Below are positions 31,701 to 46,700 of a stretch of DNA of 64,000 bases, one piece after another (the first letter of the stretch is position 1; each line of letters begins with the position of its first letter). The stretch spans positions 1,054,001 through 1,118,000 of the forward strand of contig JAQSEB010000145.1 of the NCBI GenBank assembly GCA_030063045.1, read 5' to 3'. Under the pieces are notes generated by a model. It saw only the letters and a program-made list of their open reading frames with translations. It did not search any database and was not told where the DNA came from. A program made the translations under genes and the position numbers. This DNA is from Pratylenchus scribneri. Lineage: Eukaryota > Nematoda > Chromadorea > Rhabditida > Pratylenchidae.

Positions 31701-34700
31701 GATTGGTGCCCCATTCGTCGATGCCGGTTCCGACCAACTCAATTGCAATTCGGATGTGCTCAATGCCTGAAAATATTATATATAAAACTATGATAAAAAT
31801 AACCCAATACTAATTAAATTACTTTATTTTATTATTAATTAAATTTTTTTAAAAAAATGCCAGAAAATTTTGCTCAAATTTTAATAAATTTATGAAAAAA
31901 TTTCAGAAAATTTATGTTTATTTTTTATAAATTTTGAATAAAAATTTCAATAAATTTTTACTCTATTTTATCAAATTAAAAGAAATAATTTCATTAAATT
32001 TTGTTAATTTTATTTTATTAAATTAAAAAATAATAATTCCATGCATTTTTGTTTAATTTTAGAATATTAAATTTTAAAAAATATGCCAAAAAATTTTACT
32101 CAATTTTTTTCAATAAATTCCTTAATTTAATTGTGGATATTCCCAATAAATTTAAAAATTTTTCTTAAAGATAAATATAAGAAAAAAATTATATAAATTT
32201 TACCTCAGCATGGAAATCCCTTGGCGCTTCCGGCACACTGGGTGGACTGATATATTCGAATGGTGGTTCGGATCGAGGCGAAGCGCCCGCCTCATTATGG
32301 GCACACACCGTGAACAAATATCGATGTGCCGGTTGAAGACGAGGCGTCTGGAATTGAGGTTCACTGCTGGAGCCGAGCAAACGTTCCTCCAATGCTTTTT
32401 CACCGCTTAAATCATCCAAAGTGAATCTGAAAAATGGCGAAAATTTGAGAAATTCTATTTTTTTTGCCATTTTTAGAGTCAAGCTTATAGAATATAGGGA
32501 ATTTTATTACTGCGAAAAATAAAAAGTGAAATATTTTATTTGCAAAAAAGATTGAAATTTAAGAAAATTTTTAATGGTGAAAAATATCTTTTCCTCGAGG
32601 CTTTATAATATAACTTGCACTTAAACAAAGTGTTGGTGCTTTAGATTAAGGCCTAGAGCTCTTTGAGCAAAAATTAAAGAAAACTCTTAAAATAGTCTTT
32701 TGTAGAGTAGGACAGAGTCGGTTTTGGGTTTGAGAAAATCGATGAATTTTCAAATCGAAATTTGGAAATTAAAATAACCGAAAATAGGAGGGGAAATCGA
32801 AAACCGAACTTTTTTTTTCAAAAACCGAAAACCGAACTTTTTTTTTCAAAAACCGAAAACCGGGTTTTCAAACCGAAACCGTCTCCGACCTCTGTCCTAC
32901 TCTAGTCTTTTGTTTGAAGCTATAAAACTTGCTTATAAGTAAGTTATAAAACAAAGTGTTGGTGCTTTTAGATTAGGTTAGTAATAGGTTTAGATTAATA
33001 AGGCCTAGTTCTTTGATCAAGCTAGTCTTAAAAACTGTTTGTACTAAATAATGGACCCAAAAAAAAAGATTGTTTTTTGACATGTGAAAAATTAAATTAA
33101 TTTTTCTGAAATATTTACAACACTCCTCCTTCACTAAAATTGGATTCTAAATGGTAGAATTTTCTATTTCATTCAAATTGAACGGTGCTATGTCGATTCC
33201 ACAAAAGTAAAAATGTGAGCGTTTTCGACTTATAATTAATCATAAAAAGTTTTAGTAGACCCTATAAACCGTATACCATTTTGTAGATCTCATCGAGACG
33301 CATCGAATGATATATAAATTGTAATGGTTTGGCCTAAAATTAAAGAGTTTAAAACCAAAGACTGAAAAAAGTGGTTGAACGGTTTAATACTCTCAAATTT
33401 TAACTAAACCATGACAATTTATATGCCATTCGATGGGTCTGGATGAGATCTACAAAATGGAATAAGATTTGTAGGGTCTAAAACCGGTTTTTGATTTATT
33501 ATAAATCGAAATACCCACATTTTTACTTTTGTGGAATCGTCCCTGGACGAAATTGAACATAATTAAAAATTGAAATTGGAATCTTTGTCCAATTTTTTAC
33601 TCTTAGAATTTTGAGAATTGGTTAAAAAAATTTTTGGGATTTTCCAAAATTACCACAAAATTTTCCCTTCTTAACAAAAAATTAATTTTAATTTTAATCG
33701 CTCTAATCTACTTAATTCCAAAAAATTTCATTTAAATTACTTTTTTGCATAGATGCTGTATTCCGTGATCTGTGCCCCATTGATTTGGGCGGGAGGATCC
33801 CAGCAAATTTCGATTGAATTGCCAGGTCCATGGGATGTTGAGGACTTTTTGCTCCTAATTTCCTCCTCTTCCGTGCATTCGGATTGATTGCCACTGGCCG
33901 TGGTAGTGGGTGATTCCGGCTGCAGTGGACGCACATTTCTGGGTGCAGTAGGTGCTGCACTCAAAGTGCAAGCTGAACCCACTTGTGACCATTCACCCTG
34001 AAAATTTAATAATATATTTATTTATTATAATTGATTATTGATAGTTTGATAAAAATTAGGTTGTAAAAAATAGGTTACGGTTCGGGAAAATCGTTGTAAT
34101 TCAAAACTGAAATTAGAAATTTTTGCTCAAAAACCGAAAACCGAGTTTTAAAACCGATATCTTTGTAAAACCAACTTTGAGCAACACTAATAAAAATGGC
34201 CAAGAAAAGTACATTTTCAATTAGAATAAATTTATATTATAATTTTTGATTGAATTTAATTATTTTATTTTTTTTAAAAGTTCTAAATTCTGAATATATT
34301 TTAGCTTATGTTATTAAAATAAATTAATGGTTATGCACGAAAACAGAATAAGTTACTTATCGGTTATTTACCATTTAGATTTTTAATACCCCTACAAAAT
34401 CACCTTGTATTTCCTCCAAATTAACAATAAGATTCTAAGCTCTAAAATAGAAATTTTATAGTATTTTATAAATTTATATGTTAAATGAAATCAGATTTCA
34501 AAAATTTTTTCTAAGTGATAGATAATCGATAAATACTAATTAATTTATAAATTTTTTAATTATCTTAATTTTGCGATAATTTATTTAATTAGATATTTGA
34601 CCAATATTTCTAATAATCTTATATAATATTCACTTCGAATCGTTTTCCCTCGGTGTCGAGCAGTACAGCGCGAACTCGAAGCTGCAAATGTTCCACCGGT

Positions 34701-37700
34701 TTGAGGCCTTTCAGCTCAAATTCCGTCTCATTCCCGGAATAGACAATTTGGGGTTGTTGTCGATCCACCCGTTGCAATTCGAACATCATTGCCGCATTTT
34801 GGCCACCACTGCTGGATGAGGCCGCTGCAGTGCCACCACCGCTTTGACCATCCAATGAATTGGCTTTCTTTGGACTGCCACTACCGCCGGGAGTGATCTA
34901 AGAAGATGGGAAAAATAAAAAATTGAATAAAAATTCTTAAAAATTAATAAAAAAAAATTGATTGAAGTTCAAAAAATTTTAAAAATTGAATAAATGAAAA
35001 AATTTAATAAAAATTCATAAAAAAATTTTTAAAAAGTGAATAAAATTTCATAAAAAATTTCAAAAAAAATTTAAAAAATCACAAAAAAATTTTAAAAATT
35101 TTATCAAAAAAAAATTTTTTTAAAAATGAATAAAAATTTAATAAAAATTTTTAAAGAGTTGAGTAAAATTTCAAAAAAAATTTTTCAAAATTTCAATAAA
35201 AATTCATAAAAAATTTTAAAAAATTGAATAAAAATTCTTAAAAAATTAAAAAAATTTCATAAAAATTTAAAATTTTTATAGAGAATCGTTCTAGAAAAAA
35301 TCTTAAAAAATTATCAATAAAATACTCCAATAAAATATTTAAAAAATATGTAAATATGCCCAAATGATACTAACCAATCGCCATGTAACTTTTGCACTTT
35401 CACTGGTCAACAATGTGAATTTCGGCGTTGAACATCCATTAATTTGAGGCTTTTGCTGTTGTTGTGGTTTTTCTTCCTTTGCCTTTGTTTTGGCACTTTC
35501 CACCACTGAAGAGGGTTCATCTGATTCCGTGGATTGTTGTTGAATTTGTTGCTGTGCGGTTTGAGGTGCCTTTGTTTGGCCACCTTTTTTGGATTGACTA
35601 CCGGATGGGGCATTGCTGGTTATTGAACGTTTTTGGCCACCGAATTTATGCTGCTGTTGCCCACCGGTGGCTGGCGATCCCCGATGATGTTGGGGCTCAT
35701 GTTGAGGCTCGTCATCAAATGCTGCACTGAGTTGGGTCTTAAAAATATAAAATATATTTAATTGAGTTAAAATTTTGATAATTTTTTTTTCAGTACAAAT
35801 ATTATGAATTTCGAAAAATTATTTATTATTAAGCCTATTATTTTTCTATAGTATTTTTGAATTATATAATTTTGTATTTTTAAGCGTAAATTTTTTCTAA
35901 AATAATTTTATATTGGAAAAATTATTAATTTTTTTAGCCAAAAATTTTCTATAATATGTTTTGAATTACAAAAATTATTTTATTATTAAAGCCTAAAATT
36001 TTCCTATACTGCTATTTTGAATTATCAAAAATTATTTCTTTTTAGCCTAAAATTTATTTTTGAGCGTAAAATTTTTCTAAAGTATATTTTATATTATTAA
36101 AAATTATTTTATTTTTAGGCCTAAAAATTATTGGATAAGAATTATTAAAGGAAAATTAAAATAAAATTTTGTTTAAGGTAAAATTAAAATAAAATTTAAT
36201 TTTTATATAAATAAAAAAAATTTCAATGACCTATAAGAAATTTTTACCAAAATAATTAATTTTTTCTGCAAAAATTCCCCTTCCATTACCGTACCTTTTC
36301 ACTGTGCCGATCATTCTGTTGTTGCTCATATCGATGATCCTTGTAATGCGAAGAAGCCGGCTCATTTCCACCATGGCTCCGGGTTCGGACGGTCACAAAA
36401 TCGGAATGCAATGTGTCACCATTTGCAGTGTTCACCACCAAACGGAATCGATAGTCCCTGTTGGGTTGAAGGCCATTGATGATGGCAAAAGTGCCGGAAG
36501 CTGCGTAGCATTCCATCGGGATTGGAGCAAAATGTGGAGTGCCTCGAACAGAGAAATCCGACATTTCAAGCTTAATAAGGGGAAAAATATTATTACTAAA
36601 TATTATTAAAATTATTAGAAATAATTCAACTAAAAATTATTTTACAGAAATAAAAAATTGATTAAAAAATAATTCATTTAAGAAATTATTTTTAATAATA
36701 AATAGGGACCGGATTTATATTGACTTTTGACTATAAATCTTTAAAATTGACAAAAATATTGAAGAAATATTGATAAAAATTTTGAATTATGTTTTTCTAA
36801 AAATTTCATAGGAATTTTTTTCCGTTACTCAAAAGTCTAAACCATAAATTATTTTAAATTGAAAGGAATGTTATTTATTTAAAAAATTTTAAAATTAATT
36901 TTCACAAATTTTTCAAAAAATTGGCAAAATATTTTAAAAATTTGTGAAAAATTTTTCAAAAATTTCAAATTTTTTTTCAAAAAATATAAAATTTAGTAAA
37001 ATTCTCTAAAAATCTTCAAAATATTGATGAAAATTCCCAAAATAAACAAAAATGTCAAATAAATAATGACGGCCAAAAAATGGCAAAATATTGATGAATA
37101 TTGGCATAAAAGTCCATGCAAATCAACAAAAAAAATGATAAAAAAAATGTTTTTTCGTTTGTTTAAAGTTAAGTTTGTAAACAAATTATTGAAATCAATA
37201 TAAATACGGTTCCTAATAATAAAAATTAATTAAATATAATAAAATTGATAAAAAAAATTCACCGTAACATTCAAATATTCATGCCCAGGTTGCACATCAT
37301 TCCAAGACATTTTTATTGTTTTGGCCATAACGGAATGCACGGTTGGAGGCAATGGTTTTGGAATCATTGTCTGAGGCGTTGGATGTTGTTGCTGGACTGA
37401 GGAACATGGTGAACTGGCCAATGAAGCTTGTTGGCCTATAATAAATTGGTAAATAAAAAATAGGATTATCTTATGTTTTTAATTATTTTCAAATTCAAAA
37501 TAAATTAAATAAAATTAAAATATTTCAATGGATAATTATTGGGGTAATCGATAAATTTTTTTATCAAAAATTTGGATTTTGAAAAATAGGTAATATTTTT
37601 TCAAAAATTTCTGAAATGGAATTTTTTGACTCAGTTTATTTTTGATAAATTGTATAAAAGTTTAATTTATTTTTTCTTTAATTTTAACGAATACATTTTT

Positions 37701-40700
37701 GTATCAAAGCTTAAAAATTTTAGATATTGTTTTTTATACATAAAATTTTAAATTTTGTTCAGTCGAAAAAAAATAAATAAAAAACAGAATTTAAAAAAAA
37801 TAAAAATTAAATCAAATTAAAAAATATTTTAGATATTAAACTATCTCAATAAATTTCTGAATTTAATATCATTTTTAATCCTAAATATTTTTAAAAAAAT
37901 ATGAAAAAATTTTAAAATAAATTATGAAAAATTTTTGAACAATTAATAACAGAAATAAATTCGAATATTAAATTAAATAATTATTCAATTAATTTATTAA
38001 TACAAATTTTCACCTTTTCCTCCGTATAAATGCTGTTGTTGTTGTTGCTGGCCTTGATAATGCGAATAATGCTGTTGCGATTGCTGCTGACCCCGTTGTT
38101 CATTACTGCTTCTTTCCCCATAAACATTCAATTGAGGGGAATAGTCGGATTGGCCAATTTCATTTCGGCAAAAGAGGCGAAAACGATAGAATCCATTTGG
38201 CTCGAGGCCATTGATTGTTGCCTGCTCTTGGGGACCTTCGTAGACTACCGTATCGAATGGACCAGATTTTCCCTTAAAATAATATTTTTAAATTTATAAA
38301 TTTTTCTAAATTTTTACCTTGGCCATTTGAAGGCAATAGCCAAGAATTGGGGCACCATTACAATTTGGAGGACGCCATTGCAGGGAACAGGAGTTCGAAT
38401 GACGACTCAACAATTTTGGCATAATTGGGGTATCGGGCCGGGAAGAATGTGTGCGAAAGGCGGTATAGGCCGATGGGTGACCGATGATGTTGTGACCGGG
38501 CAAATCAGCGCGAATGCAAATCTGGGGGTTATTTTAGAGTTTAAATTTTTGATCATTTAAAAATTAGAAAAGACATAAATTGGAAAATTTGTAAAAATTA
38601 ATTGATTTTATTTGATATTTAAAATTTAAAGTGATTCTGATTTAATTTTGTCAAAATTCTGATTTAGTTTTTCAGAATTCTGATTTTCTATTTCAGAATT
38701 TTGTTTTATTATTTCAAAATTCTTATTTTATTTTTCAGAATTTTGTTTTTTTTTCAAAAATGTGATTTAGTTTTTCAGAATTCTAATTTTTCTTTTTCGA
38801 AATTCTGATTTATTATTTCTGCCTGATTTATTTTTTTTCAGAATTCTGATTATAATTTAAATATTTATCCGAATTTCTAATAAAAATTATAATAAAAAAA
38901 TTAAATCTCAAAACATTCATTAATCATTACCATATAATCGGTGGCCGGCCTAAGTCGTTGCAAATGCAACACATTCCCACTGTTCGCATCCGTTTTGTAG
39001 AAAACACTGGTCGACGCATTTTGTTCATATAAAATCAGCTGATATGTGAATTCTGACTGGTTTATCTCGGGGAAACCCGGCACTGATGCCGCCGCTTCCG
39101 ATGTGTCCAACTCTTGCCAAACCACATCGGCATCGCGATCAGCAACTACAAAGAGAAAAGTGATATATTTTTAATAAAATAAAATTATTATTCAAATTGA
39201 ACCGAAAAATTTAATTTAAAATTTTTAACAATTAATAAATAAATAAAATAATTTGATTTTTAAATAAATATTTTTAGGTTTTTTAATATTTGTAGAAATT
39301 TATCCCAGAGCAAAAAATAATATTAAAAATAAAATTTATTAATTATTATTTACTTTTATTGTTAGTAAATGACAATATTTTATAAGCTATCAATAATTAT
39401 ATTTTTCTTAATTTTTTTGATCACTCAATATTCTTCAAAATATTACTTTTTCTATAATTTTTTTAAACTCATAAAATATTTTAATTTAAATGGGATAAAA
39501 AAGCATACTAATTTCTTAAAAATAATAATAATAATATAAATATTGTTTGCTTTTCTTTTACATTTTTTTTATTAAACTTAAAAAATTATAAAAATGTCAG
39601 AAATTCAAAAAAATTTCTAAAATTGTTTTTTTATTTATATTTTTCTCACCTCGTGTAACCATTGGCCTTGGCAAAGCGCTGAGAGCATCCCTCAGCCTTT
39701 CCTTCTCGTCATCCTCAATTGACATTGGCACCACATCGGCTGGATGGCCTCCTCCAGCGCCGCCAGGCACAAATGGGCCCAACGGTATCATTGGACCAGG
39801 GCCGCCCAATGGCGCGCCGGTGAAATGTTGTTGCACTTGGGAGGCAGATGCAATTTGTTGCCCGGCATATTCGGGTGCCTGCTGTTCAGTGATTAGAATT
39901 TGTTGTGGATGCTGTTGGTGAATGTATGCGCCGGAGGGGGATTGACTGGCCGCAATCAGCTGCTGCGAAACTGGCTCAATATAGAATGTGCCAAGTGCCT
40001 ATAAAATAATATGATGCAAATTTTCAAGGCCAAATTATATCGAATTTAATTTTCTTAGTTTTTTTTTCTATATTTCTTATTTCTTTGTTTTAGTTTTTCT
40101 CTGATCTAATTAGATTTGTAATTTTCTTAGTTTTTTATAAAATTTAATTTTTTATTAATAGTTTCTATTTAATCTTTATTTTTTCTCATCTAATTTTCCC
40201 AGCCCTTTAAAACCTAATTTTCTTAATTTTTCTAATTTTTATTTTTATTCTAATTTAATTTTTTCTAATTTAATTAAAGTTAGTTTTTCTAACTCTTATT
40301 TTTTTATCTAATTTTTCTATCCTTTTCTAAACTGTTGGTTTTCCCAATCAAATTTTAGTTACTTTTTTAATCTAATTTTTTTTTTATCTAATTTTCCTAG
40401 CCTTTTTCTAATCTGTTATTTTTTCTTATCTGATTTTCTTGGTTTTTTCTATTTATGTATTTTTTTTTTAAATTTAATTTTATCTAATCTAATTTTCTGT
40501 TTTTTCTAATCTAATTTTTTAGTTTACATTCTAATCCTTTATCAATTTTCCCTTACATTCGATGGGCCAGCTATTTGGCCACCACCACCCATTCCTCTTC
40601 GCCCATAATAATGTTGTTGATTTCCTCTTGGGCTCCATTTGTTCAGTGGGTTTGGAGATGGCGCATAGCCAGCACCTTCATTTGTCAAAAATTGTTGATT

Positions 40701-43700
40701 CTGCTGATGTTGATTTTGCTGTGATTGTTCATAGCCCGGTGGTAGCACAAATTGTTGCTGCTGGCCATGGTGATGGTGCTGTTGATTTGGTGGTGAAGCG
40801 GATGAGGAGGGCGAAGGCCGGAATCGCCCAGCGGGTGTGCCCGATTTTTGCGAACTTGGACTGGACTGATGAATATGCGATTGTTGTTGATGATGATGTG
40901 GCTTAAAAGGGAATTTATAATATATATAAATGTAGTAATGAAATTATTAATTTGGCCACAAAAAATTGGAAAAAATTTTTAATTTATTTTTGAGACTATA
41001 ACAAATTTTTGGGGCTTGGATTTGGATTAGATTTAAGTTTAAGGATAGGTTAAGATTAGCGCATATTCTTCGGACCAAAGGAATATTAAAGAGACTAACT
41101 AATTGGCCAAATTATAAAGTCTTTAAAATTATTTTTCGGCACGAATTTCGGCAAAAATTCAATTAAAATTTTTTTCATTTTCTCTCAATTTTTCCATATT
41201 ACTCACCTGTAATTGATTATGATGACGTTGTTGTTGGCCTTGGCCAATTTGTTGTTGGCCCATCGATGGGGCTGGTGGAGTTGGGACAGCCATTGGCGGC
41301 ATTTCTTGCGACATAATGATATGCGAGAGATAGCCCTATATAAATTAAAATGAATTAAAAATGAATTATTGGGTTATTTTGGGTCTTAGAAAATATCCAA
41401 AAAAATTTTTTAGTCAATTATTATAAATAATTAAATTAAATTAATATGAATGAAAATATCAACCATTGGAATTTTACGTCTTTTTATATCAATTTTGGTT
41501 ATTTTTTTTGTTTATTCCCTAAACAAAATTGAATGAATTATATAATTTTTTTTGGGAAATACTAATAAAAATAACAAAAAAATGGAATTTTTGGTTCATT
41601 TTACAACTTAATTACGTAAATATTCCATTTTAAAACTAGAATGAATTTTCGTCAACATTCAAAAAAAATATGCCAAATGCCCAAAATGGAAAAAACATCA
41701 GTCTTTAAAACAAAAAATTTCACCTGTCTGTCCAATAATTGTTGAACAATATGCCCTTGTGGCACATTCATCGGAATTGCCGATGGGGGCACCGATTGGG
41801 AGACCATTCGAATTGTTGCCGGACCATGGATATGTTGAATTTCGTTCCCAACCGCCAATGCGATGGCATCGCCCGGATGAATGTGCACAAAAAGGTCGTG
41901 CCCACCGCTGATTGCTGCCGCAATTTCGGGTGGCACTCCCGGCGGCATAATGGCATTTGCTGAGCCGGGCGGATGCAAAGGGCCGTTTTGTATTTGTTGG
42001 CATTGTTGCTGGGCACCTCCATTTGAGGTTGGCCCATTCATTGTGGTGGACGGCATGCCACCGCCTCCTCCCTCATTTGATTGATCCCCGGATTGTTGTT
42101 GATTTGCAGCTTCGCCTCCTCCGTTGGCCTCATCATTTTCGGCAACTCCTCCAGCTGAAATTTTTAAAAATTTACTTTAATTTAATGAAAGAATAAAATT
42201 GTTTGAAAATTTGACTAATTTCTTTAAGGGATCTTGATCTTATTAGAGTATAGGGTTCCAGTATTTTTTCTTTTATTAATATTTATTATTAAATACTAAT
42301 ATTAACATGTAATTTCTGATTTGTAATAATTCAAATTTCTGGAATTTTTCTGATTTATAATTTTGATTTCTAAATTTATTCTGATGTTTAAATTTGTTCT
42401 GATTTCTGAATTCTGAAATTATTTTGATTTGTAATTCTGATATTTAAAATTTATACTGATTTATAATTCTGAATTTAAAATTTATTCTGATTTTCAAATT
42501 AATTCGGATTTTTAAAATTTATTCTGATTTATAATTCTGATTTCTAAATTTATTCTGATTTTTAATTCTGATTTCTAAATTTATTCTGATTTGTAATTCT
42601 GATTTTTAAATTTATTCTGATTTGTAATTCATATTTTTTTACAAATTATTGCGTAATCGAAAAATAAAACGAAAACTTACAATTTCCGCCTCTACTCTCG
42701 CCAGCATTTTGTGCAGCATTAGCTACAGAATGTTGCTGGAAACCAGGAGGTGGAGTGCATTGCTGTTGTGGGGGCATTGGCGATTGGCCATCATCATCTT
42801 CACAAACGGATGCTTGTTGTTGCGCGGTAGATGGTGGCGGAATTAATGGAGGCGCGGATGCGCATGGCTCCAATGTGACATGGTAGCCGGCGGTGACCGC
42901 TGCGGCACCGACCGAAGCCAGAGCCGCTGTTTCGCCTTAAAGCAAAATTCATATTTTTAAATAGAAAAGAGCAAGTTGCCCAAAAATTGGATTTAGAAGA
43001 GTGATTATGTTGAGAATTTAGATTCTTGACTAAACTTGGAAATTCCTCTGATTTTTTGAGGTTCTAGCAGTTTAAGTGGCCCGGAAAGAATGAAAATTTA
43101 AATTCAGAATTTCTCTTAAACTTGAATAAATAAAGTTGAAAATGTCAAGCTTGTTTCTATGTATTCGTAAGTTTTTTAGGCTAGGTGCAGATTTTACACA
43201 CTCAAAACTCTCCATGGTTTCCATTTCCAGAAATTAAATTAGTCATTTTATTGTCTCATCATTATTGTTGGACCAATACAATATCCATATCCATCTCAAA
43301 AAATTGAAGGAAAAAATCCAGGCTACGACCAATATAGGAGTGAGGGAAGGTGTTCTTAATCTATAAAAAGAAAACTGAATTTTTGTAACAATTAAAATTA
43401 CGAATTTGCTCATTAATAGAAGAAAAAGAAATTATTTCTTTAGTTCAGGAAATGTGGGTGGGCTTAATTAAAATAATAAAGGTTAGCTCTCCCTAACTAT
43501 ATTCTCATTATATATGCTTACTTAAATAATCATGCATGCACTCACAGGTCATCGTGTAGAGTGCGCGGCCGCCACCCATCAATTGTTGTTGTTGACCATC
43601 ATTTGGCAACAAAATTTGTTCTGGTTTCTGCTGATTTTGCCCAATATTTTGCGGTGGCGATGCATTCCATTGATTATTGTTTGACGAATGCGGTTGAGGT

Positions 43701-46700
43701 GGCCTTTGATGAGGAGGCGGCATTCGGGCAGAATTTCCATCATAAATTGGGCCACCACTCAACGGAATTGGGGAATTTCCTGCAGCCGTATTCGGTTGCT
43801 GATGTCCCGAAGCTGCTCCGGCCGCCGTTGGCGGGAGCATGGCTGCTGCCGCAACAGCTGCTTGCAATGCGTCTGAAAATGAGGAATTTTATGTACGAAC
43901 CGATTAAAAAATTTTTCAATAAATTTTAATATTTTTATTTATATAGATAATTTTTAAATCATTAATTTTGATTTTATTTTTAAGAATGGAAAATTGGTTT
44001 AAAAAAAATTGAACATTTATATCCAAATTAATATGGACAAATTCATTTATTTTACTTAAGAAACCTGGCAAAAAAAGGGATTTTTATGAGATTTTTAAAT
44101 AAATTTTAAATATATTTTTTTTGAATTATTATAATTAATCGGCAAAAAAATTATAAATCGTAATTTAGAGGGCCAAATTCAATTTATTTTTGTTTAAGAA
44201 ATTCAGTAAAAGTTTCATTAAAAAAATAAGTATATTGTTTATTCAATCAGATCCTTTTATTTAAATTTTTTTTCACAATATATTAAGATTAAAAGGTAAA
44301 AAAAATTTAAATGAATCATAACATAAAATTCCTACTAAATTGTGCAACGGCAGCCGCCGTTGCCGGATGATGTTGGAAATGTTGCTGCAACATATTTGGA
44401 TGTTGTTGCAGTCCATTTGGCTGATAATGTTGTTGAATATGTTGATGGCCATTTTGAATGGATGGGGACGATGAGCCACCGGCTGCATTTGAATGGCCAG
44501 CAGCAGATGTGGTTGTGAGGAAGGCACCGAATTGTTGATGGGAATGTGGGAGGGCATTTGGAGGGAGTACGGCAACGGGCAACGGCGCAGCATTGGAGCC
44601 GATAATGCCCGGAGGTGGACTCGAAAATATTTGTTGTTGATGTGGGATTGGTTGGGGTTGTTGCTGGACCAATGTTGGAATGGACGAGACCTATATTTGA
44701 TGGAATTATATAATTAAAATTTTAATTAATTAAAAATTATAAAAGAAATGGTATTATTATTTTTTGTATAAATTTTAAGAAAAAATAATAATAAAAAATT
44801 TATAAAATTTTTTGAATTTATTTTTATTATTTTTAGATTGAAAGAAAAAAATCATAAAAAAATTACAAAATTATTTTGATTTTTTTTATTATTTTTTTTT
44901 ATTAATTTTCAAATGAAAAAAATAAAAAAAAAAGTTATAAATTATTTTGAATTTAATATTATAATTTTTTTTTATAAATTTTAGAAAGAAAAAAAAATTA
45001 ATAAAAAATCTCAATTTTTTATTTTTTTGAAATTTTTGAAAGTAAAAAATTATAAAATCATTTTTTTATAATGTACCGGCGAAATGGTTTTGGCCGAGGA
45101 CACCATGCTTTGTGTCAATGTTGCGGTGGCCACCAAAGAACGATGTCCATTTTGTTGGGCCATTGCATCGATTGGATTATTATTCGGATTTGTCCCAGGA
45201 CTGCTGGAAATTGGTCCTCCACTGTCTCGGGAATCGTGAGAACAGTCGGCAATCACCGAATTGTTCGATGAGCTCGAAATGGAACAGCCTGAAACAATTT
45301 AAACAAATAAATATTATATAAATATCTAATATTTTTAATTTATTATAATGAATTTAATTATTGGTCATTAACTTGTGAAAATTTATTTTATAAATGTAAT
45401 AATGAAAATTTTATTCAATGACGTAGAATAGACAAATTCAAAAAAAGTGATTCATAAAAAAGGTAAAATCAAAAAAAAATTCTAAATTGAAATTTTATTA
45501 AAATATATTAAATAATAATTTTAATTAAAAAAATACTAAAATTTTTCTCATTAAATTTAAACTTTTTCTTACCACTTTCGCCGCCCTTTATTGGTGTACC
45601 CATTCCGCCTAGACCCGAACTGGAACCACAATCCGACGAATCTTGATGATGGTTGGAAGCGTTCAGTGGCGGTGCCGAATGTTGGTGAATTAATGTGCCT
45701 GAAAAATAAAAAAAATAATATTTAAATAATTTGGCACTTATGTATATATGTACTTTGTATCTCCTTTTTGGGTAGAGTTGGACAAAGTCGGTTTCGATTT
45801 GAGAAATTCAATAAAATTTCAAATCGAAATTGGAAATTTTTGCTCTTTTAAACCGAAAATAGGAGAAACCGAAAACCGACATTTTTTCAAAAACCGAAAA
45901 TCGGGTTTTCAAACCGAGACCGTCTAAAAATAGACTTTGTCCAACCCTAGTAAATTGGAGAAAAGTGAAAGATCTCCCAACCTATGGGTATCAGAATTAG
46001 GGTTAGGGTCATAACTCATAAGGTATCATTCAGGGATAGGATATCATCACAGGTAACCCCTAATGACCCTAAACCTAATCCTCCGATGATCCAAAAGTGG
46101 CTTCACTTTTCTCTAGTTTACCCAAATGGGATACAAACTATATTAATATAAATAATTTTTAATTAATTTTTTTTATCAAAATGCCGACCATTCATGCCGC
46201 CATGATTTTGTGAATGATTATGCAAATGTTGGGCATGATAAGGCGGAGTACTCGACTTTTGATGGGCATTATTATGATGATGGCGATTGGCATTGGAACC
46301 CCCTCCTGACGCAGAATGATCAAAGGCATAGGAGGCACGTCGCAAAGGCACGGGTCCGGCACAACTTCCATCCACCGAATGGGCACGATCAATCTACAAA
46401 ATTTTGGGATTAAATTTGATTGATCAAAATTTGATATTTAGATCAGGAATGGCATCGATTTTCAGCATGTTTAAATTTGGTCCGACGGTCATTTTGATAA
46501 ACGAAATTTCGATTTTCGATTTCGAAAATTTGTAAAACTTCGAAATTTTGATTTTGAAAAATTTGTCACCCTCATAATTTTTTTTCGAAAAATTTCTGAC
46601 CCTTAGTAATTTCGATTTTCAATTTCGAAAATTTTTTACACTTCGAAATTTTGATTTCGAAAAATTTATGACCCTCAGAAATTTTCGATTTTGAAAAATT

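Larger units (their letters stand above)
29537..39145 (-). other. FNDC3 fibronectin type III block (about eight modules)
   Basis: Modules as I read them: (1) exons 39145 and 38521; (2) 38521-38014, with CSLQWRPPNCNGAPILGY and INGLEPNGFYRFRL; (3) 37435-36295, IKMSW...INGLQPNRDYRFRL; (4) 35737-34634, AKVTWRL...LKGLKPVEHLQLRV, split by a Gln/Ser-rich insert; (5) 33997-32204, IEICWDPPAQINGAQITEY...LQPAHRYLFTV; (6) 32426-31207, LQLSWSEPASTNGAPIISY...LETETDYELVL; (7) 31417-30567, LKLKW...VKGLRERTIHHFRI; (8) 30722-28912, FQLEW...VWKTVYEG. Each has the FN3 core Trp and the L-x-P-x-x-x-Y-x-[FV]-[RT]-[VL] motif. Low-complexity inserts between modules are unusual for the family. Confidence 0.8.

Noticed and set aside
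35464..46413. Plus-strand open frames opposite the FNDC3 exons
   Set aside because: They mirror the Q/P-rich minus-strand exons, whose splice sites and phases are consistent throughout.
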